Source: Argentina anserina
Lineage: Eukaryota; Streptophyta; Magnoliopsida; Rosales; Rosaceae
Assembly (NCBI RefSeq): GCF_933775445.1
Contig: NC_065873.1
Coordinates: forward strand, 22,940,001 to 23,004,000
DNA: 64,000 bases
Reading direction: 5' to 3'
Shown here in pieces: positions 58,901 to 64,000 of this stretch. The notes under the pieces were generated by a model. It was given only the letters and a program-made list of their open reading frames with translations, was not told the DNA's origin and did no database searches. Position numbers and translations under genes: made by a program. Positions within the stretch are counted from its first letter, which is position 1, and every line of letters begins with the position of its first letter.

Positions 58901-59094
58901 AGGTCTCTAGGGTGTTGGTGAGGACACGGACCACCTCATCCTGCTGAGCGACATCCTTCACTTGCTTCGGCCGACTGAAACCACCAAAATCAAACAATCA
59001 AATGAGACTAAAAGAATGAAATTAAAGAGGACTTAGATGGGGAGCCGTACTATTTTTCGACCCATGGCTGGGAGCTCTGAACCAGTGGCGCCAT
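55921..59094 (-). CDS. RFC4: Replication factor C subunit 4 (clamp loader small subunit)
   Basis: Twelve exons on the minus strand: 59051-59094, 58896-58974, 58742-58821, 58309-58431, 58132-58201, 57975-58048, 57467-57587, 57297-57359, 57066-57125, 56399-56524, 56227-56310 and 55921-56016, giving 1020 nt and 339 aa, the same length I recall for Arabidopsis RFC4. It is an AAA+ ATPase of the nuclear RFC complex that loads PCNA onto primer ends. Visible motifs are the RFC box WVEKYRP at the N-terminus, Walker A GPPGTGKT (49-56), Walker B LDEAD (121-125), sensor 1 FFICNYIS, the SRC arginine finger (164-166), and a C-terminal collar domain. Every splice junction keeps frame. It is divergent from CYCA1, and an E2F-type site lies 43-50 bp upstream. 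Confidence 0.95.
56624..56725. repeat. 51-bp tandem duplication in RFC4 intron 9
   Basis: Two adjacent copies beginning CTATTTCCTGTTTCAGCACT and ending CATCCATAGGCCACGC, at 56624 and 56675, identical or nearly so. It lies between exons 57066-57125 and 56399-56524 and does not touch a splice site. Confidence 0.92.
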
Positions 59095-59136
59095 CGACCT
59101 CTCTCTCCCGCGTGAAACCTCAGTAGGGCTTTTTTT

Positions 59137-59144
59137 TTTCCCGC
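59137..59144. promoter_or_regulatory. E2F-type site upstream of RFC4
   Basis: TTTCCCGC is an exact match to the TTTSSCGC E2F/DP consensus, 43-50 bp upstream of the RFC4 start codon. Plant replication genes are commonly controlled by such sites at G1/S. Binding itself is inferred. Confidence 0.6.
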
Positions 59145-60334
59145 TTTGCTTTGGTGTTTGTGAAAGAAGGGAAGAATAGATCCAAAATAGGTCAAGCACT
59201 CAAGCCTAGACTGTTGGTCCAGTTCGGGTTGTGTGATAATTTAATTTAGTTTTACTATCTTTATTCATATCATAATTCATAAGAGAGGGTTTCATATTTT
59301 CATAACTATTTGAGTGCAGCTTTTTATTCAAATATATATCGAGGTAGTGAACAACATGGATATACTCACTCTTGGATTTTAAGGACATTGTCACTAAAAT
59401 CATGAAGTTTATGAGTTTTTACATTATTATATTTATACTTAACATATAAATTGATACTTCAACACAACTTTATGTAGTTCACTTTATGATAGGAGTTTAC
59501 ATACCCGTGGAATACACATTGATGCCTGAACAAACTCAAGCTTGTAAACTACATCCTCATGTTTGATGACCGAAGTGGCATATCAGTGCTTACTGTCTAC
59601 TTTTATTTAGAATTTAATGTTTTTGTACACTGGATAAATGACACCTCAAACAAAAACAGTTTTGTCATATTCAAAATATCCATATTTTTCTTCATGTTTA
59701 AACCTAACCAACTTATGACAAATTATTAATTTATCATATATTAAGTCTATTAGCTTACTCCAATATCTTAAAAGTCGTGTTTTAAGTATATATAGCTATA
59801 TTAAGAAATGAAGATTAAGACTAAGTTTTAGTGTTGAGACTATTATGTAGAATTTAGTCATATAAAGAGCACGGTGTCATGCAAAAGGGATCGAACCCAA
59901 TCTCATGCTTCCAAAGAATTAGAATGTCATGATAACAAAAGGTTTGTTTAAATGGATTGCATTTCTAAACGATTAATCCAAAAATCTTTGTATTGCATAA
60001 CCTTTTCCATTCAGAAAAATAAAATATTTATATAAACTATCATCCTGCCAAGTGCTTAACTCAAGAACTAAGCTTTGATTTTACATAAAAAAAATTATAT
60101 TGTATTTAAATAGAGCGTTGTTAACGACCGTTGCTAAATGTATCCAACAAATATATAAATATAGTCTAAAAACAAATTACGGTGCCATTAATAATCTCAT
60201 CAGTTACGTCCAAAAGTCAACGTCATTACCCTGATATTAATGACAAAATTACTACCGCCATACACGTACGGTCTAGATTTAATTACAGAAAAATAACGGC
60301 CGAGATCTCTTTACAGCCCTCAAGTCCGTACGTT

Positions 60335-60342
60335 TTTCCCGC
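60335..60342 (+). promoter_or_regulatory. E2F-type site upstream of CYCA1
   Basis: A second exact TTTCCCGC, about 270 bp upstream of the cyclin start codon and therefore near its probable transcription start. Confidence 0.55.
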
Positions 60343-60609
60343 CCAGAAAGAAAACCCCCTCTTGAGTCTCGTCTGAAAACCACTCCCAGAATTTCAATCC
60401 CAAAACAAAAACAAAAGAAAGAAGCAAAATCCCTCAAGAAAACCCGACCCGTAAACCCATCACCCCCGGCGAAATCCACCAAGGTCCGACCCGATTTCCT
60501 CCCCCAAATCCCTCCTCCATTTCCCTCAATTCTCCAATCACTTTCTTGATTTAGAAACTAATCACCAACTCGTTCTTTCTTGCAGAGTAATCGGGTTAGG
60601 GTTTTGAAA

Positions 60610-63600
60610 ATGTCGACCCGTAACCGGCGTCCATCGCCGTCGCTGTCTTCGTCCTCCGGTAATCGTGCGCCAATTCCGCAGAATCCGAACAAGAAGGCCA
60701 CGGCGGCGAAGCCTCAAGTGGCGAAGAAACGAACCGCTCTGTGTGACGTCACCAACCAAAGAAATGGGTCTCAAATCGGTTCACGGAGTTCTGCTTCTTC
60801 TTCGAAGCCTATGGTGCGTCACTGTGTCTGTGTTCCTGTTTAATTTACTGTGTGGTAATCTATGATTTTAGTGGGTAATTGTTGTTTTAATCTGGGTTTT
60901 GCTATTTTTAGGTCATTCCTTTCCTCTTTTACTTTCTTGAAATCATGAATTTCTTGGAGTATTAATTGAAGTTGAATCTTGAATATTGATGCATATTTAA
61001 ACCAGTAATTTATGCTTGTTCACTTGTTTCTGGGTATGGGTAAATTGAAGTGAACTAGGGTTGAAAACTTGAAATTCAATTTGGGGCTATTCGATTAGCT
61101 TCAAGCTTTTACTGTGTTGGTAATGTGTTTTCACTTTAAGTATCATATATTCAAGAGGAGCTATGTCTATAGGAATAGTAATTGACTGGTTTCTGTATTA
61201 GATCAAAATGCAGATGGGACATGCAGGGAATGTACATGTTCATATTTGTAGTTTCTTGATTCGTAAGATTAGTGGCACGTTCAGTTTGAATTATCCTGGT
61301 TTATCATTGTGAACTAGTATAGGTTTGGCGGGGCAATTTATGATGGCAACTATTATGTGATCATATAGTTTCTAGTTGTAGATAAAAAATTTATGCTATT
61401 TATTTTAGTCAGCTACACATTTATTTAGCACTTATGAATTTCCCTTGTTAGAATCATAACAAGACGTAGTGATTGATCTTTAATCTCCTATCCAATGAGT
61501 GTATATTTCACTTGTTTCAGTAGTTTTCTGACTTGTTTCAAATGATAGTAGTCACTATGTTTTATTGAGAGATAATTCTATATTTTCTTGAGCTCATTTC
61601 ATATAAAAGGGTGCTATGGGTTTTGAAATTTTCATGAGAAGCTAGTGGAATGGTTATATCAACTTTTTTATTCGTTCTATTGTCACAGTAAGCATTTTGA
61701 TCTTCCATTTTGTATTGACTGCACCCGAAGTCTTTAAAGGTGTATTGATGAGTATTATTATTATTTTGGAGAAAAAGATTAACTATGTTTTTCTCATATG
61801 AAGGTGCCATGTACAACAAAAGTTGTGAAGACAAAGAAGGAAACATCTAGTTTCATTAGTAATCATGGGATCTCAGGGAATGTTTTGCCTGAATCACTCA
61901 GTTCAAAGTCAAGCATCTTGGTTCCGTATGGTGACACATCAGTTTCAGGAACTCTCAAGCCTACTGAAAAAATTGCCACTAACCATTTTCCCAGTAGCAT
62001 ATTACACACTCTCAGAAGGAAGGATGTCTCTCCAAGCAGATCAGTTAGTGGTTCAGTTTCGTTGGATGAGAGCATGTCTACTTCCAATTCTTTGAAGAGT
62101 CCAGAATTTGACTATATTGACAGTGAGGACATTTCTGAAGTCAAATCTATTGAGAAGAAAACAATAAACAGCCTCTACACTACCGACATCCCACAAATAG
62201 AAGGTCTTCCCTGCTCCTTCTATCGCTATAGGTTATCTTATCTGCTTTAGTTCAGGATCTTCCTCCATTCAAACTGTCAAAAGTGACTTGGTGTACATCA
62301 TGACAGCTAGTTAATCAAGCAATTAATACTGACCGGCCTTTCCATATATCTTTCAAATCCTTATTTCAGGAACTATTCAAAAGAGAGATATATTTACAGA
62401 TGCGGTGACAGGAGAAGAAATCATTGATATCGATGACAATCTTTCAGACCCACAGTTCTGTGCAACCATTGCTTCTGATATATACAAGTACTTGCTTGAA
62501 TCTGAGGTGTGACATTGACTCTTAAGTAATGAATGTTATTTATCTATGTAAATATTACTACTGATTTTGTAAATTTCTCCATTTATTTTCACTTTTCATT
62601 GTCGTGCTGATTGTCTCGATCTTTATCTATATAATATAGTATATGATGCTATAACTGCACAATTCTTAGGGTGTTGCTGATTGCAGCTTTTTGCAAAAGT
62701 TGTTTTGTAGTCGCACAAAATTTTCACCTGTCGGTATTCTATACACTAATCGTATAAATGTCTTAAGAGCCAATGTTTCACAACCATAATCCCGTACTTC
62801 TGTTGGTTACCCCACGTTTTTTTTTTTTGAGAATGTAGTTTCTCATGGGTTTGTAGTGGCAATAAAAACTTATTATTTATCTCTATTTTCTCATATAGTT
62901 TGAACCAAATTTGAAAGCTGCATATTGCTCTAAATGCACAAAGGATTTTGCTGCATGTATTAAGATATCAAAAGAGAATCAATCTTATTTGGTTATCTGT
63001 CCCATTTAATTTTTTTTTTGTCTACTATCACTCTCCTCTCATCTTCTGAGTCATCTGATTGTTCAGCTTCTCGGGTTTCAGGTAAATAGAAGGCCATCAA
63101 TGGACTATATGGAAACAGTGCAGAACGACATTGATGCTAGAATGCGGGCTGTTCTAATTGATTGGCTAGTGGAGGTAAATTATGGTGTGATGATGATATT
63201 GCGAGGCTGATGCTATATAATACAAAATTATGCCGTCTCCGCTAACCCTTTTTCTAGTTTATGTTTATAGTCTATAAAGCATTACATATCTTTGTTTTCT
63301 CCAAACCAAGTGTCAAACTGTCAATAGTGGGTGTTTTCTTGCATTATTAAAAAGTCTCATTGCCAATATCTTTGAACACTGTTTGGTTGTGCATATTTTC
63401 CTTGATTGGTATCTTGACCTCTGATGAATTTATAGGTTGCCGAAGAATTCAGGCTGATACCAGACACACTATTCCTTGCTGTCAACTATGTAGATCGTTA
63501 TCTTTCGGGCAATGCGATGAAAAAGCAAAGATTGCAACTGCTGGGTGTCGCCTGCATGATGATTGCAGCGTAAGATCCTAAGTTGTTTCTTATTTATGGA

Positions 63601-64000
63601 ACAATTTTTCTTTTTGAATGATCTGCATCTCCTTGGCTATATATATGTGTGTGTGTGTGGGTGTGTGTGTAGCAAGAGTTCTGGTCGTATGTAATGAACT
63701 GAAATGAATGTCAACTTTTCCAGTAAATACGAGGAGATTCATGTTCCAGAGGTGGATGAGTTCTGTTACATTACGGACAATACATACTTCAAAGACGAGG
63801 TAGGTAATCTTTCTTTTTGTTGTTGTTGTTGTAGTTCTTGATGCTATTTCAGTTGGTTGATTGACTTGATTCTATATTTTGCAAGTCCTGAGCTATATGA
63901 TTCATGCAGGTTTTGCAAATGGAATCTGATGTGTTGAATCATTTGAAGTTTGAAATGGCAGCTCCAACAGCTATGTGCTTTCTGAGGTCATCTCTAGCTT
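60610..64000 (+). CDS. CYCA1: A-type cyclin (CYCA1), 5' part, runs off the window
   Basis: Exons seen: 60610-60813, 61804-62203, 62370-62506, 63082-63174, 63436-63569, 63724-63799 and 63910 to the window end, all in frame. The product binds and activates cyclin-dependent kinases in S phase and mitosis. A destruction box RTALCDVTN at residues 41-49 marks it for APC/C-driven degradation. The cyclin box starts near residue 265 with the A-type signature MRAVLIDWLVEVAEEFRL and continues through TLFLAVNYVDRYLS, LQLLGVACMMIAAKYEEIH and the start of the LNHLKFEMAAPTAMCFLR block. The long Ser-rich N-terminus and the signature favour the CYCA1 group (Arabidopsis CYCA1;1 and CYCA1;2/TAM). The rest of the cyclin core and the stop lie beyond base 64000. 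Intron 1 is about 1 kb with nothing notable. Confidence 0.92.

Larger units (their letters stand above)
59095..60609. other. Divergent RFC4-CYCA1 intergenic region
   Basis: 1.5 kb between two head-to-head genes. Near each end is a TTTCCCGC site. The centre is AT-rich and has no gene. Candidate Myb/MSA cores (AACGG) occur near 60295 and, on the minus strand, near 60128. Confidence 0.5.

Noticed and set aside
59885..59925. GGATCGAACCC block resembling the complement of a tRNA or SINE B-box
   Set aside because: No matching A-box, cloverleaf or A-tail lies at the required distance.

Overview
The window is nuclear DNA from a flowering plant. Genes are split by GT-AG introns, intergenic space is AT-rich, and several classes of plant transposon remnant are present. 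The encoded proteins look most like rosid, possibly Rosaceae, sequences, but that placement is recognition from memory and was not tested. I found no bacterial-style operons, CRISPR arrays, rRNA or convincing tRNA genes.

Layout: a RING-H2 ubiquitin ligase of the BIG BROTHER type (minus, 1.3-2.0 kb); 20S proteasome subunit beta-3, PBC1 (minus, 2.9-5.0 kb); a repeat cluster of two inverted-repeat elements set in (TA)n tracts (6.4-7.15 kb); a 19-exon GH35 beta-galactosidase with a C-terminal lectin domain (plus, 7.4-12.7 kb); a small secreted TPD1-like protein (plus, 13.6-14.1 kb); the DNA glycosylase OGG1 (minus, 15.0-16.4 kb); a LINE-like retroposon with a 16-bp target duplication (18.36-19.44 kb); the chromatin remodelling subunit SWI3C (plus, 20.8-27.9 kb); a CYP71-type P450 (minus, 28.5-30.3 kb); a nested repeat block with a 2.9-kb putative solo LTR (31-34.7 kb); a type I MADS-box gene (minus, 35.3-36.2 kb); an NRAMP metal transporter (minus, 39.6-43.4 kb); a gene-poor repeat region (43.4-51.7 kb); a PPR gene broken by three apparent frameshifts (minus, 51.7-53.0 kb); a small protein with a WEIRPG-type motif (minus, 53.9-54.5 kb); replication factor C subunit RFC4 (minus, 55.9-59.1 kb); and the first part of an A1-type cyclin (plus, 60.6 kb to the end).

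Functionally, a conserved housekeeping set (PBC1, OGG1, SWI3C, PPR, WEIRPG-motif protein, RFC4, CYCA1) forms the backbone and matches, from memory, two related Arabidopsis chromosome 1 segments. The other genes (beta-galactosidase, TPD1-like, P450, MADS, NRAMP) and the transposons sit between them. RFC4 and CYCA1 are divergent and each has a perfect E2F-type site upstream, which fits co-expression at the G1/S transition. I reconstructed exon boundaries by hand from splice sites and reading frame. Coding lengths of PBC1 (204 aa) and RFC4 (339 aa) match the Arabidopsis proteins as I remember them. I see no clearly novel biological system. The most interesting features are the recurring paired elements in TA tracts, the nested LTR and the PPR frameshifts.
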